A stretch of DNA of 64,000 nucleotides. Source: Blastocatellia bacterium AA13 (GTDB lineage Bacteria > Acidobacteriota > Blastocatellia > UBA7656). Both the position numbers and the translations under genes were made by a program. The notes beneath the pieces are model-generated. The model worked only from the letters and a program-made list of their open reading frames with translations. It made no database searches and was not told where the DNA came from. Numbering within the stretch: the first letter of the stretch is position 1; each line of letters starts with the position of its first letter. The stretch spans positions 248,001-312,000 of the forward strand of contig QHVH01000009.1 in assembly GCA_003222245.1 (NCBI GenBank). Reading direction: 5' to 3'. Shown in pieces: positions 9,521 through 17,867 of this stretch.

Positions 9521-9913
9521 TTATTCGATCAATTTTGGGCCCGGTGGAAGCGGTCGTATGGTGATCAGATAATCCTCCACCGGCCGGCCTCCGATCAGGT
9601 GCTCCTGAATTATTCGTTCAAGCGCCTCCGGCGTGCAGGAGTGGTACCATGCGCCTTCGGGATATACTACCGCCGTCGGGCCGCGTTCGCAGATCTGAAG
9701 ACAATTGGCCTTCGTGCGATAGACGCCACCCTCGCCCGCGAGGTTCAACTCTTTCAGGCGGCGCTTCAGGTATTCCCACGATTCGAGGCTCCGTTCTTTG
9801 TCCGAACATCTGGGCTTTGTCTGATCGCAGCACAGAAAGATGTGCCGGCGGATCTTTCCTACGCCGAGCGCCTTGACCAGTTTCTGGAGCGTTTCATCCC
9901 TTTCCGTTGACAT
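9521..9913 (-). CDS. Thioredoxin-like 2Fe-2S ferredoxin
   Basis: This 130-aa cytosolic protein has the thioredoxin-fold [2Fe-2S] ferredoxin pattern. The family expects four cysteines: one pair around [13 protein letters not shown] and another in [17 protein letters not shown]. The segment [21 protein letters not shown] is the usual C-terminal helix region, as in the small (2Fe-2S) ferredoxins and NuoE-type domains. The family carries electrons, but the partner is not known here. It is divergent from rsmI and about 190 bp upstream of the smc promoter region. Confidence 0.8.
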   Translation of the reverse strand: MSTERDETLQKLVKALGVGKIRRHIFLCCDQTKPRCSDKERSLESWEYLKRRLKELNLAGEGGVYRTKANCLQICERGPTAVVYPEGAWYHSCTPEALERIIQEHLIGGRPVEDYLITIRPLPPGPKLIE

Positions 9914-9998
9914 GATTCTCTTTCACTCCGATGCATCTCATCCCTGTACATTGTAAACGAGCTTTGGTTAATCTGTGGCGCTGATTCCGCGGGATGCT

Positions 9999-10877
9999 AT
10001 GTCGGCAGGTACGCTTTACATTGTGGCGACTCCCATCGGGAACCTGGAGGATATCACTCTGCGGGCGTTGAGAGTGCTTCGCGAATCCGACCTCATAGCT
10101 TGCGAGGATACCAGGCACACGAGAAAGCTGCTGTCGCGCTATGAGATTTCCACTCCGCTGATCAGCTATCATGAGCACAATGAGCGGCAGCGATCCGGAG
10201 AGTTGATTGAGAAACTCGACGCAGGATCAAATATCGCGCTAGTGAGCGATGCGGGAACCCCGCTGATATCCGATCCCGGATTCACCCTCGTCCGTCAGGC
10301 GATAGAACATGGAATCGATGTAGTTCCCGTTCCCGGTGCTTCAGCTCTCGCGGCAGCGCTGGCGGCCGCCGGATTGGAAGCCGATCAGTTCATGTTTGTC
10401 GGATTTCTGCCCTCAAAACGAACTGCTCGCCGGGCGAAGCTTCTGGAACTCGCGCAAATACCGGCGGTCCTCATTTTCTACGAAGCCCCGCATCGAATCA
10501 CGGATAGTATTCGCGACGCGCTCGAGGTCCTCGGAGACCGCCGGGCTGTAATAGCAAGAGAGTTGACGAAGATACATGAGGAGTTTATTCGAGGTACGCT
10601 GTCGGAGCTCACAGAAGCCGGCGCAAGACTCACCGAACGAGGCGAATTCGTTCTGCTTGTCGCTCCGCCCGCTCCCGGAGCAGCCGCCGCTGTTGAAGGC
10701 GAATCACTTGTCGCGCACGTTGACAGGCTCGTGGCCGAAGGCCTCGATCGCAAACAGGCCCTGAAACAAGCTGCTCATGCACGAGGCATTAGTAAGAGCG
10801 AGGCCTATCGAATTGTGCTGGAGGAAAAAAGAGAATCTGAAGAAGAACGGGGCTCGACCAACGAAACCCCCGACTAG
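9999..10877 (+). CDS. rsmI: 16S rRNA 2'-O-ribose methyltransferase RsmI
   Basis: RsmI methylates the 2'-O of C1402 in 16S rRNA using SAM (tetrapyrrole-methylase fold). The signature run is clear: LYIVATPIGNLEDITLRAL, CEDTRHTRKLL, LVSDAGTPLISDPG and VPGASALAAALAAAGL. FYEAPHRI and IARELTKIHEEFIRG follow in the second half. The start was placed at ATG 9999 (MSAGTLYIVATPIGN), which gives the normal family N-terminus; an in-frame GTG at 9975 would add eight residues. The C-terminal 40 residues (KQALKQAAHARGISKSEAYR) form the usual helical tail. The final 10 residues are Glu-rich. Confidence 0.95.
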   Translation: MSAGTLYIVATPIGNLEDITLRALRVLRESDLIACEDTRHTRKLLSRYEISTPLISYHEHNERQRSGELIEKLDAGSNIALVSDAGTPLISDPGFTLVRQAIEHGIDVVPVPGASALAAALAAAGLEADQFMFVGFLPSKRTARRAKLLELAQIPAVLIFYEAPHRITDSIRDALEVLGDRRAVIARELTKIHEEFIRGTLSELTEAGARLTERGEFVLLVAPPAPGAAAAVEGESLVAHVDRLVAEGLDRKQALKQAAHARGISKSEAYRIVLEEKRESEEERGSTNETPD

Positions 10878-10903
10878 CGGCGCTCAATTCCGCTCTTCAT
10901 TAG

Positions 10904-10928
10904 GCGCGTGCTCCTTCGGGAGGCGCTC
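10904..10928. terminator. Hairpin between converging rsmI and DUF3501 genes
   Basis: A CTCC/GGAG stem closed by a UUCG-type tetraloop is extended by GCG/CGC after a small bulge. A CTTTTTACC run follows about 25 nt later. It lies 30-50 nt after the rsmI stop, between converging genes, and may terminate rsmI. Confidence 0.4.
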
Positions 10929-10963
10929 GCTCCACCGGGCGAATAAAGAAAGCCTTTTTACCT

Positions 10964-11515
10964 CTACGCCAAATCTTCCTCAATTGCTTTTCGTTGCTCG
11001 CCGGTCAGCATCACGCGCACTTCGAGTTGGGGCAAATCGGAACCGACGGCGACTGGTACTCTTCCTTTGGGGTCGAATTTCAAGTACTGCACCGAGCTCA
11101 GTTGATCGTCACCGCGCTGGCGTTCATCGAAAGTCGCCCGGACCCGAGCGCCGTCCTCGAGCTCGAGATAAAGCTTCTCAGGAAGATCCCACCACTCTTT
11201 GAGTTTCTGAGGACGTCCCGCGCTATCGGGAATCTCGATCAGCAGCGTGCATCCTATCTGTCCCTCTCCGCCAAGAAGCTCATTGTACGTTTCCAGCTCG
11301 TGAACTATATCCGCCTCTTTTACGATACGCTCCGCTCTGACCATCTCTTGAATCTGATAACGAACGGTCAGATGATTCTCGAAGAGCAAGGTCAGATATT
11401 CGCCGACGTGTACGCGGCGAATCGCTTTAGCGGCCATGACTCTGTCTCGAAACGCGTCACGAGTCTCCTCGTAGGTCATATAGTCGACTATTTCACTGCG
11501 TTCGACGGGATTCAT
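10964..11515 (-). CDS. DUF3501 family protein
   Basis: This 183-aa protein matches the DUF3501 pattern. The N-terminus has a YEETRDAFRDRVMAAKAIRR segment followed by VHVGEYLTLLFENHLTVRYQ and IQEMVRAERI. The family has no established function but repeatedly occurs beside a CCG-type Fe-S oxidoreductase and rubrerythrin, as here. The Fe-S oxidoreductase gene ends 43 bp upstream, so this gene is the distal member of a small operon, probably concerned with oxidative stress. Confidence 0.85.
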   Translation of the reverse strand: MNPVERSEIVDYMTYEETRDAFRDRVMAAKAIRRVHVGEYLTLLFENHLTVRYQIQEMVRAERIVKEADIVHELETYNELLGGEGQIGCTLLIEIPDSAGRPQKLKEWWDLPEKLYLELEDGARVRATFDERQRGDDQLSSVQYLKFDPKGRVPVAVGSDLPQLEVRVMLTGEQRKAIEEDLA

Positions 11516-11558
11516 TTCGAAAATTACCCCTTTGTTTACTGCCCTTGATCAAATAGGT

Positions 11559-12905
11559 TCAGCGCTCGACCTTCTGGGGAAAGCCATTCTCCCGGTACGC
11601 GCGCGCCAGAATAGACATCGGATGCAAAGGATGAACCCCTGCATGTTGTTTGAACTGAATGGCCGCGAGCGGGCAGTCGGTAGCCCAGATTTCTCCGCCG
11701 GCCTCCTTCATCTCATCGAATGCTTTTTGTCCGATTCGCTTTGACGGCTCGAATCCGTCGAGAGTCATTGCGTATGTGCCGTCGTGTCCGCAGCAGTCCA
11801 TCACGGTGCGGGGAACGACGCCGGGAATTTTTCTGAGCAGGTCCCTCCCCTTGAAACCTACAAACTGGGCTCGCAAATGACACGGCGCGTGGTATGAGAC
11901 GGTAGAGCCTGGCGTGCTGCGAAAATTGGTGTTGAATCGGGGCTCGTTGCGAATCGACCAGAGAAACTCGCCGGGATCCATGACGGCAGCGGCCACGGCT
12001 TGCGCCGCGGCGCGATCGGCCGAATCGACCAGCGTTGGGTACTCACGCCGAATCATCATCGAGCAGGTGGGATTTATGGCGAGGACCTTCGCTCCTCGAT
12101 CTACGAAAGGCTGCAGTATTCGGAGATTCGCCTTCGCGTGCTTTTGCAGCGATTCCAAGTCTCCTCGCTCCCACGCAGGCATGCCGCAGCATTCAAAACC
12201 TGCGGCGCATCGCACATCCACGCTATTTTTCTCGAGCACATCGACCGTGTCTCGCCCGATTTGCGGCTCGTTGTTCTGAACGTAGCAAGTTTGAAAGAGG
12301 ACTGCTTCACCGCCCGGCTCCGGCTTGATCCTCTCGGTTCTGGCAGCCCATTTTTCAAAGGTTGTGGAAGCAAAGTCCGGGAGCAGCTTGTCGCGGTGGA
12401 TGCCGAGAACCTTTTCAAGGAAGATGCGATGTATTCTCGTGCGATTGGCTACGTTCGCCATTCCGAAGCTGGATCTCGCGAAGGCGCCGGCCAGATCGGG
12501 GTCGGCCAGGATCTTGCCTCCAAAATCCAGACCTTCTCGGCGAGTACGCTGAGCTTTATAGCGATGGACTATTTTGGGGAAGTCGAGCCGGAACGTATGG
12601 CCTTCTCGCTCGGTATATGGGCATTGAACTTCGCATAGCTTGCACTGGAAGCAGGAATCCATTATGGATTCCGTTTCTTTACCTGTGACGCGCCGAACGT
12701 CCCCGTCGTATTTGTTGTCTAGAACCGAAAAAAGTGTTGGAAAGCTATCGCAGTACTTGAAGCAGAGCCTGCAACCGTGGCAGATTTCGAACGTTCGCTC
12801 GATTTCCTTGTGGAGGGCGTCGGGGTTCCAGTATTTCTCTTCCGCTGGATCATATGAGATTCCATCGGATGGTTTGTATGCTATGTTCTTGTCGGCCGTT
12901 TCCAC
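11559..12905 (-). CDS. CCG-domain Fe-S oxidoreductase (GlpC/HdrD-like)
   Basis: This 448-aa protein has an N-terminal pair of 4Fe-4S motifs (CHGCRLCFKYC near residue 42 and CFQCKLCEVQCPYTE near 86). Two C-terminal cysteine-rich CCG domains follow: FECCGMPAWERGD near 240, and CHLRAQ with VMDCCGHDGTYAM near 345-370. This is the arrangement of GlpC, HdrD and LutA relatives, which pass electrons between soluble donors and quinone or disulfide acceptors. The electron acceptor is not predictable. Neighbouring rubrerythrin, DUF3501 and Fur-type genes suggest the protein supplies or drains electrons in peroxide detoxification. Confidence 0.85.
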   Translation of the reverse strand: METADKNIAYKPSDGISYDPAEEKYWNPDALHKEIERTFEICHGCRLCFKYCDSFPTLFSVLDNKYDGDVRRVTGKETESIMDSCFQCKLCEVQCPYTEREGHTFRLDFPKIVHRYKAQRTRREGLDFGGKILADPDLAGAFARSSFGMANVANRTRIHRIFLEKVLGIHRDKLLPDFASTTFEKWAARTERIKPEPGGEAVLFQTCYVQNNEPQIGRDTVDVLEKNSVDVRCAAGFECCGMPAWERGDLESLQKHAKANLRILQPFVDRGAKVLAINPTCSMMIRREYPTLVDSADRAAAQAVAAAVMDPGEFLWSIRNEPRFNTNFRSTPGSTVSYHAPCHLRAQFVGFKGRDLLRKIPGVVPRTVMDCCGHDGTYAMTLDGFEPSKRIGQKAFDEMKEAGGEIWATDCPLAAIQFKQHAGVHPLHPMSILARAYRENGFPQKVER

Positions 12906-12954
12906 TTCGTGTCAGATTTCTACTCGTGACGCCGCGTTCTGTTCTTCGCGCGTC

Positions 12955-13033
12955 ACCAAGGAGACACTGAGGTTCGACGGCGAGAAGACCGGCATTGCTG
13001 CCGAGTCAACTCTATCCTCAGTGTCTCCTTGGT
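12955..13033. repeat. 18-bp perfect inverted repeat
   Basis: The arms at 12955-12972 and 13016-13033 are exact reverse complements (ACCAAGGAGACACTGAGG), with 43 bp between them. The element occupies most of the gap between the rubrerythrin stop and the Fe-S oxidoreductase start, both on the minus strand. It could be an attenuating stem-loop, a terminator without a U-tract, or the ends of a tiny decayed mobile element. The sequence shows the symmetry but not the role. Confidence 0.8.
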
Positions 13034-13078
13034 CGATTCAGCTTAGCGGGGTTCTACCGTGACCCAACGGCGCTCCGC

Positions 13079-13498
13079 TTAGCTGATCGTCTTTAGGAGA
13101 TTGCCAAAACGCCCGGCGTGAGATTTCTCCGCCTTGGCCAGCGTTTCAAACCAATCCGCGATTTCCGCAAACCCCTCTTCACGAGCCGTCCTGGCCATCC
13201 CAGGATACATATCGGTGTATTCGTGGGTCTCGCCGTGTACGGCGGACTCGAGGTTCAGCGCGGTGTCGCCGAAAGGCTTATCGGTGGCAGGATCGGCCAC
13301 TTTTTTCAAATAGTCGAGGTGCCCGTGCGCATGGCCCGTCTCGCCTTCGGCGGTATCGCGGAAGTTACCGGCAATCTCCGGGTAACCTTCAACATCAGCA
13401 ATCTTCGCGAAATAAAGATACCGGCGATTTGCCATGGACTCGCCGGCAAAAGCATCTTTCAGGTTTTGATGTGTCTTCGTTCCTTTAAGTTCTGCCAT
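13079..13498 (-). CDS. Rubrerythrin (short, no rubredoxin domain)
   Basis: This 139-aa diiron four-helix protein probably reduces hydrogen peroxide. The ligand helices are visible: FAGESMANRRYLYFAKIAD (first Glu), EGETGHAHGHLDYL (ExxH), then HGETHEYTDMYPGMARTARE and KAEKSHAGRFGNLL (second ExxH). The C-terminal rubredoxin domain of classical rubrerythrins is absent, so an outside electron donor is needed; the neighbouring Fe-S oxidoreductase is a candidate. The start is ATG 13498, chosen because GGAAGGAAG lies just upstream; an earlier in-frame start at 13519 has no such support. The Fur-type regulator gene ends 23 bp upstream, so the two are co-transcribed. Confidence 0.92.
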   Translation of the reverse strand: MAELKGTKTHQNLKDAFAGESMANRRYLYFAKIADVEGYPEIAGNFRDTAEGETGHAHGHLDYLKKVADPATDKPFGDTALNLESAVHGETHEYTDMYPGMARTAREEGFAEIADWFETLAKAEKSHAGRFGNLLKTIS

Positions 13499-13521
13499 TC
13501 TTCCTTCCATCCTTTCCACGT

Positions 13522-14034
13522 TTACGATACAGATTTCTTTCTGCCTCGAGACCGGCGCACAGAGCCTTTCCTCGCAAGATCGGAGCAGTCTCGGCAGCGC
13601 CCGACCAATCGAATATCGAGCTCCTCGACGGTGAACCCGGATACCGTCGGCAGCTTTGTCTCATGCAGCTCGGGCACGGAAACATCCGTAAGAGTTCCAC
13701 AGATTCTGCAAATCAAATGCTGGTGTTTGTCCAGATTGGCGTCGAACCGGCCGGTGCCCTCGGGCGCGCTAACGCGCCGGATGAGATTTTCTTTCTCCAG
13801 GAATTCGAGAGTTCTATAGACTGTAGCTTGGGATAATGTAGGAAAGCGGCTGCTGAGTTGTCGATAAACGGATTCCGCGCTGGGATGCGCCAGGCTCTCA
13901 CTCAGGGCGCGGTAGACCGCCAGCCGTTGAGGAGTGACCCGTATTCCTCGCGATCGGCAGAGAGCCTCAAAAGCGGAGCATTGTCGCTCGACATCATTCG
14001 TTGCTCTACCGACCTTGTTGCGATTAATTATCAC
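13522..14034 (-). CDS. Fur family regulator, PerR-like
   Basis: This protein of about 170 aa has the Fur fold. An N-terminal winged helix (GIRVTPQRLAVYRAL, then ATVYRTLEFLEKENLIRRV) is followed by the metal-binding dimer domain. That domain has the DKHQHLICRICG segment and a second cysteine pair in GRCRDC, which would form the structural zinc site. Its place directly before rubrerythrin suggests a peroxide sensor (PerR type) rather than an iron regulator, but the assignment is contextual. The C-terminus is a basic tail (RRSRGRKK). The start is GTG at 14034; no better-supported start was seen. An AT-rich dyad overlaps this start. Confidence 0.85.
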   Translation of the reverse strand: MIINRNKVGRATNDVERQCSAFEALCRSRGIRVTPQRLAVYRALSESLAHPSAESVYRQLSSRFPTLSQATVYRTLEFLEKENLIRRVSAPEGTGRFDANLDKHQHLICRICGTLTDVSVPELHETKLPTVSGFTVEELDIRLVGRCRDCSDLARKGSVRRSRGRKKSVS

Positions 14035-14044
14035 CTGAGAATAA
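14028..14044. promoter_or_regulatory. Possible Fur/PerR operator
   Basis: TTATCACCTGAGAATAA is a dyad with TTAT/ATAA ends inside an AT-rich stretch at the start of the Fur-type gene. The spacing resembles Fur/PerR boxes and would allow autoregulation, but the match is only partial. Confidence 0.3.
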
Positions 14045-14120
14045 CTATCATGTAGCGACCAGTCTCCGCAAGACTATTTTTCTCAGGCTTATTTCTTGGG
14101 TTATTTTTCCGGAAAGCGCG

Positions 14121-14987
14121 TCAGCGCTGGACCAGAATCAGGCGTCTGGGAGGCATTCGGAGATCCCGCACCAACCTCAGCCACGACATGACTCGCAAGG
14201 CGTAATAACTGAAGTCTACCTCCCACCAGAAGAAGCCCTGCTTAACCGATGCCATGTAGTGATGATGGTTGTTATGCCAGCCTTCGCCGCCGGTGAACAG
14301 CGCTATGAACCAGTTGTTCCGGCTATCGTCCGCGGTCGGATACCGGCGCTTGCCCCACATATGAGCCAGCGAGTTAACCGAAAATGTCGCGTGATAGAGG
14401 ACTACAGTGCTGATGAAGAAACCCCATATCAGTCCCTGCCATCCGCCGATAAAATAACAAAGAACCGCAACCGCTACGCCGGGAACTATATGCCACGAAT
14501 TGAGCCAGCGCAGTTCCGGAAACCGGGCAAAATCCTTCATCGCTTCCCAGTCCGTGGATTCATATTCCGTGCTCAACACCCAGCCGATGTGCGACCACCA
14601 GAACCCATCGATCCTCGGAGAATGAGCGTCGCCTTCCTGATCCGTGAATTTATGATGGCGGCGATGATGGGATGCCCACCATAGCGGACCCTTCTGCACG
14701 GCGGTGCAACCCATGAGGGCCAGTATGAATTGAAAAAACCTGCTCGTGTTGAATGTGCGATGAGAGAAGTAGCGGTGATAACCCGCGGTGAGAAAAAACA
14801 TGCGAATAGCGTACATCGAAACACAGAGGATGATGGCTTTTAGGGATACACCGGTTAAAAGTGTCGCGAAACACGCGAGATGCATGAGCGCGAATGGTAT
14901 GCTCTTTAAGGGATGATACCTTCTCTGCTTCTTTATAACTTCGGCGGTTGTTGAGGGGGACGAAAGCGCGACGTTCGAATTGGTCAT
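14121..14987 (-). CDS. Acyl-CoA/acyl-lipid delta-9-type desaturase
   Basis: This 288-aa integral membrane desaturase has the three histidine boxes of the diiron family: HRYFSHR (about residue 71), HHRRHHKF (about 107) and HNNHHHY (about 239). Four hydrophobic membrane spans surround them. It introduces a cis double bond into fatty acyl chains, using oxygen and an electron donor not encoded here. WWASHHRRHH and GEGWHNNHH place it with stearoyl-CoA/DesC-type enzymes. The start is ATG 14987 with AGGAGAG upstream. It is divergent from the sigma factor gene. Confidence 0.93.
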   Translation of the reverse strand: MTNSNVALSSPSTTAEVIKKQRRYHPLKSIPFALMHLACFATLLTGVSLKAIILCVSMYAIRMFFLTAGYHRYFSHRTFNTSRFFQFILALMGCTAVQKGPLWWASHHRRHHKFTDQEGDAHSPRIDGFWWSHIGWVLSTEYESTDWEAMKDFARFPELRWLNSWHIVPGVAVAVLCYFIGGWQGLIWGFFISTVVLYHATFSVNSLAHMWGKRRYPTADDSRNNWFIALFTGGEGWHNNHHHYMASVKQGFFWWEVDFSYYALRVMSWLRLVRDLRMPPRRLILVQR

Positions 14988-15196
14988 TAAGCTCTCCTGA
15001 GAAAAGACCCGATTATCCTAGCAGACACTCATTTGATCGGCCAAGACAATCCAAATTGCTAAGAACAGACAATCCAAAAATCGCCGGTTACGGGAATCAG
15101 AAATTCGTACGACGAGAGGCCCTCTTGCGTTGCAGCCGAGTGAATCTTGACAAGTCTCAATACCGCGCTCAGATTGAAACCGCCAGGCCTCCAGCA

Positions 15197-15946
15197 ATGT
15201 CGGAAAAAGTTAAAAGCCAACGCAATGACCGATTCCCGAGTACGCGCGTTTCAGCAATTGTAGCTTCATCCAGCGCGGACCCTAACGAGCGAGCGCGAGG
15301 CTTCGAAGTACTGGTTGAGGCATATTGGATGCCGCTCTATAAGTACATTCGCATTAAGTGGAGCAAGCCGGCCGAAGACGCTCGAGACCTCACGCAGGGA
15401 TTCTTCACGGAAGCGATAGAGAAAAATTTCTTTGCGCGCTACGATCCGGAACGAGCGCGGTTCCGAACCTTTATTCGAGCCTGCGTCGATGGTTTCATCG
15501 CGAATCAAGACAAGGCCGCTCATCGCATAAAACGAGGCGGCGGAGTTATGACGGTAGCAATCGATTTCGAAGAAGCGGAAGCCCAGCTTCACGGTCGATC
15601 CTTCGTCGCGCCAAACGATATTGAGGATTTTTTTGAAAAGGAATGGACCCGGAGTGTATTCGGCCTCGCACTGGACAGCCTTCGTCATAGACTTACCGAG
15701 GCCGGGAAGACGACATACTACGAGATTTTCCAGAGCATTGTGCTTGCCGAAGACGAAGGCTCAGGGAAGCCGAGCTATCGAGAGCTCGCCGAAAAACTCA
15801 GCATTTCAGTCAGCGACGTTACCAATTCTCTCGCGCTTGCAAGGCGAGAGTTTCGCTCTTGCGTGCTTGCGAAACTGCGCGAGCTTACCGCCTCCGAAGA
15901 AGAGTATCAGCGCGAAGCACGCGCTCTGCTGGGCGTCACTCTGTGA
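15197..15946 (+). CDS. Sigma-70 family (ECF-like) RNA polymerase sigma factor
   Basis: This 249-aa protein has a region-2-like segment (VLVEAYWMPLYKYIRIKW, then DARDLTQGFFTEAIEKNFFARYDPERARFRTF). The C-terminal region-4-like helix-turn-helix is SYRELAEKLSISVSDVTNSL followed by ARREFRSCVLAKL. The segment DLTQGFF replaces the usual D-x-x-Q-x-x-F core in a form seen in ECF groups linked to Ser/Thr kinases. The start was set at ATG 15197; the open frame runs back to 14948 but that part lacks protein-like character. The kinase gene follows after about 100 bp, so kinase control of sigma activity is likely. Confidence 0.8.
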   Translation: MSEKVKSQRNDRFPSTRVSAIVASSSADPNERARGFEVLVEAYWMPLYKYIRIKWSKPAEDARDLTQGFFTEAIEKNFFARYDPERARFRTFIRACVDGFIANQDKAAHRIKRGGGVMTVAIDFEEAEAQLHGRSFVAPNDIEDFFEKEWTRSVFGLALDSLRHRLTEAGKTTYYEIFQSIVLAEDEGSGKPSYRELAEKLSISVSDVTNSLALARREFRSCVLAKLRELTASEEEYQREARALLGVTL

Positions 15947-16048
15947 AATCGAATCGCCGGAAAACATAACGGGCCGACGAACCTCCGCGGGCCTTCCTGA
16001 ATTCTTGCCGCGCTCGAGATCACATCGAAACGAGATCACATCGAAGCG

Positions 16049-17161
16049 ATGAAACGGCTTTCTGATCGAATCGTAGAACGGCTTCGTGAAGAACTGGATC
16101 TTCCGGATCTCGCGAGCGCAAGGTACGAGAGTATTCGCCGCATCGGCGCCGGCGGAATGGGAACGGTTTACCTCGCGCACGATTCGGTCCTAAGACGCAG
16201 TGTGGCGTTAAAGGTGATGAATCTGGCGGATGCTAACGGGAGCTTGGCCGAGCGAATTCGGCGCGAGGCCCGCATCGCGGCGCTGCTCGAACATCCCAGC
16301 ATCGTTCCGATTCATGACGTCGGCGTGCTCTCGGATGGCCGTGTCTTTTACGTAATGAAGCTCGTACAGGGTAAACGACTCGACGAATACGTGAAATCCG
16401 ACGCCTCGCTCCCGGACCTACTCCGCATCTTTCAGCGGATATGCGAAGCCGTAGCTTTCGCGCATACGCGCCGCGTCATTCATCGCGACCTTAAACCGGA
16501 GAACATCATGGCAGGCGCGTTTGGAGAAGTTCTCGTGATGGACTGGGGCGTCGCAAAGGTGCTTACAAACCGCCTTGAACCGACGGGCTCGGATTCCGTG
16601 CAGAGCGGCTCGACTGAAGCCGCTGATCGCGCGGAGCTCCGGAGATCCGACGAAGTCACTACGCTTCCACTTGGCCTCGCGCCCGGCGGCAATAACGACA
16701 CGGCAGCCGGGACGGTGATTGGAACACCCGCCTACATGGCTCCCGAACAAGCGCGCGGCGAGACCGACTCCGTCGATGAACGAAGCGACATCTACGCGCT
16801 TGGAGGCATCCTGTATTTTCTGCTGACCGGCCGACCGCCTCGCGAACACGATTTCGTTCCTTCAAGCGCCGGGACCGTCGGCTCACGGCCGCAATCGCGA
16901 ATATCCGATCGAAAGATTCCCCGTCCGCTCGAGGCGATGGCGCTCAAAGCGACGGCTCCCGTAAGGGAAGATCGATATCAAAACGCCTCGGATTTGGCCG
17001 ACGACATCATTCGATATCTCGAAGGTCGCCCAGTATCGGCTTACCGAGAGAATATCTTGGAGATCGCGGGTCGCTGGCTAAATCGAAATCAAGTCCTGGT
17101 GCTGTTGATTCTCGCGTACCTGTTGATGAGACTGATCGTATTTTTCTCGTTCCGAACTTAA
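16049..17161 (+). CDS. Membrane-anchored Ser/Thr protein kinase
   Basis: This 370-aa Hanks-type kinase has a glycine loop RIGAGGMGTVYLAHD (about residue 30), the VALKVM lysine, the catalytic loop HRDLKPENIM (about 146) and GTPAYMAPEQARGE (about 228). The metal-binding DFG motif reads DWG, common in bacterial Pkn proteins. A Ser/Thr-rich insert (about 175-220) lies between DWG and the activation segment. One C-terminal transmembrane helix (VLVLLILAYLLMRLIVFF) ends the protein with almost nothing outside, so it is not a PASTA-type receptor. The kinase domain is cytosolic. It is paired with the upstream sigma factor. Confidence 0.92.
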   Translation: MKRLSDRIVERLREELDLPDLASARYESIRRIGAGGMGTVYLAHDSVLRRSVALKVMNLADANGSLAERIRREARIAALLEHPSIVPIHDVGVLSDGRVFYVMKLVQGKRLDEYVKSDASLPDLLRIFQRICEAVAFAHTRRVIHRDLKPENIMAGAFGEVLVMDWGVAKVLTNRLEPTGSDSVQSGSTEAADRAELRRSDEVTTLPLGLAPGGNNDTAAGTVIGTPAYMAPEQARGETDSVDERSDIYALGGILYFLLTGRPPREHDFVPSSAGTVGSRPQSRISDRKIPRPLEAMALKATAPVREDRYQNASDLADDIIRYLEGRPVSAYRENILEIAGRWLNRNQVLVLLILAYLLMRLIVFFSFRT

Positions 17162-17223
17162 AGATCAGCGAATGGATGTTTAATAGAACCATGGAAGCTC
17201 AAAATCGACTCGAGGAGACGGCA

Positions 17224-17589
17224 ATGTCAAAAATATCATTGGGACTGATGCTTGGCGGGATACTGGGGATCTTCGACGGCCTCACCGCGTGGTTTACTCC
17301 CGCGGTGCGCTCGCAGTTGCTCGGAATCGTCATAGGCTCGACAATAAAGGGGCTAATCACCGGTATTGCGATCGCTTTCTTTGCCCGCAAGGTGAACTCG
17401 CTTCCGCTGGGAATCATCTTCGGCCTCGCGGTCGGACTGTTGTTGGCCTTCATAGTGGCGGCGATTCCAGATCCAAACGGAAAGCATTACTATTTCGAGA
17501 TCATGCTCCCGGGCGGCATACTCGGCGTGATCGTCGGTTTCGCTACGCAGAAGTACGGCAGGCCTGGCGGTTCGAGCTCAGCAGCCTAA
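17224..17589 (+). CDS. Small four-helix membrane protein
   Basis: This 121-aa, very hydrophobic protein has about four transmembrane segments rich in Gly, Leu and Ile (SLGLMLGGILGIFDGLTAW, LLGIVIGSTIKGLITGIAIA, then a segment around GLLLAFIVAAIP, and GGILGVIVGFA). It starts at ATG 17224 with GAGGAG upstream. I recognise no family with confidence; the layout recalls small uncharacterised inner-membrane proteins. It follows the kinase gene by about 60 bp. Confidence 0.65.
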   Translation: MSKISLGLMLGGILGIFDGLTAWFTPAVRSQLLGIVIGSTIKGLITGIAIAFFARKVNSLPLGIIFGLAVGLLLAFIVAAIPDPNGKHYYFEIMLPGGILGVIVGFATQKYGRPGGSSSAA

Positions 17590-17867
17590 GACCGCCAATG
17601 AATTAGTTAGCTTGCGTGATTCCGATCGCTCCAAATCTATGGATATTTGGGTCCGAGTGGCGCAGACACCACCGGACCTGTTCTCCTCTCGATGCAGCGC
17701 AACCCGGCCGCTTAACATGAGCTAACTAGCGATAGCCAGGCATCGGGCGGCTGACCGTATCAAGACGCAATCCCGCTGTTAATCTACTCACATCGCCTTG
17801 CCGTGTGACACGTTGCTGGGTCATAATCCCGCCGCTTTGTCGGAGATCGTGTCATTCTGGTCGAATC

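Noticed and set aside
13118-13819. 233-codon plus-strand frame over rubrerythrin and the Fur-type gene
   Set aside because: Antisense to two well-supported genes and no protein-like pattern.
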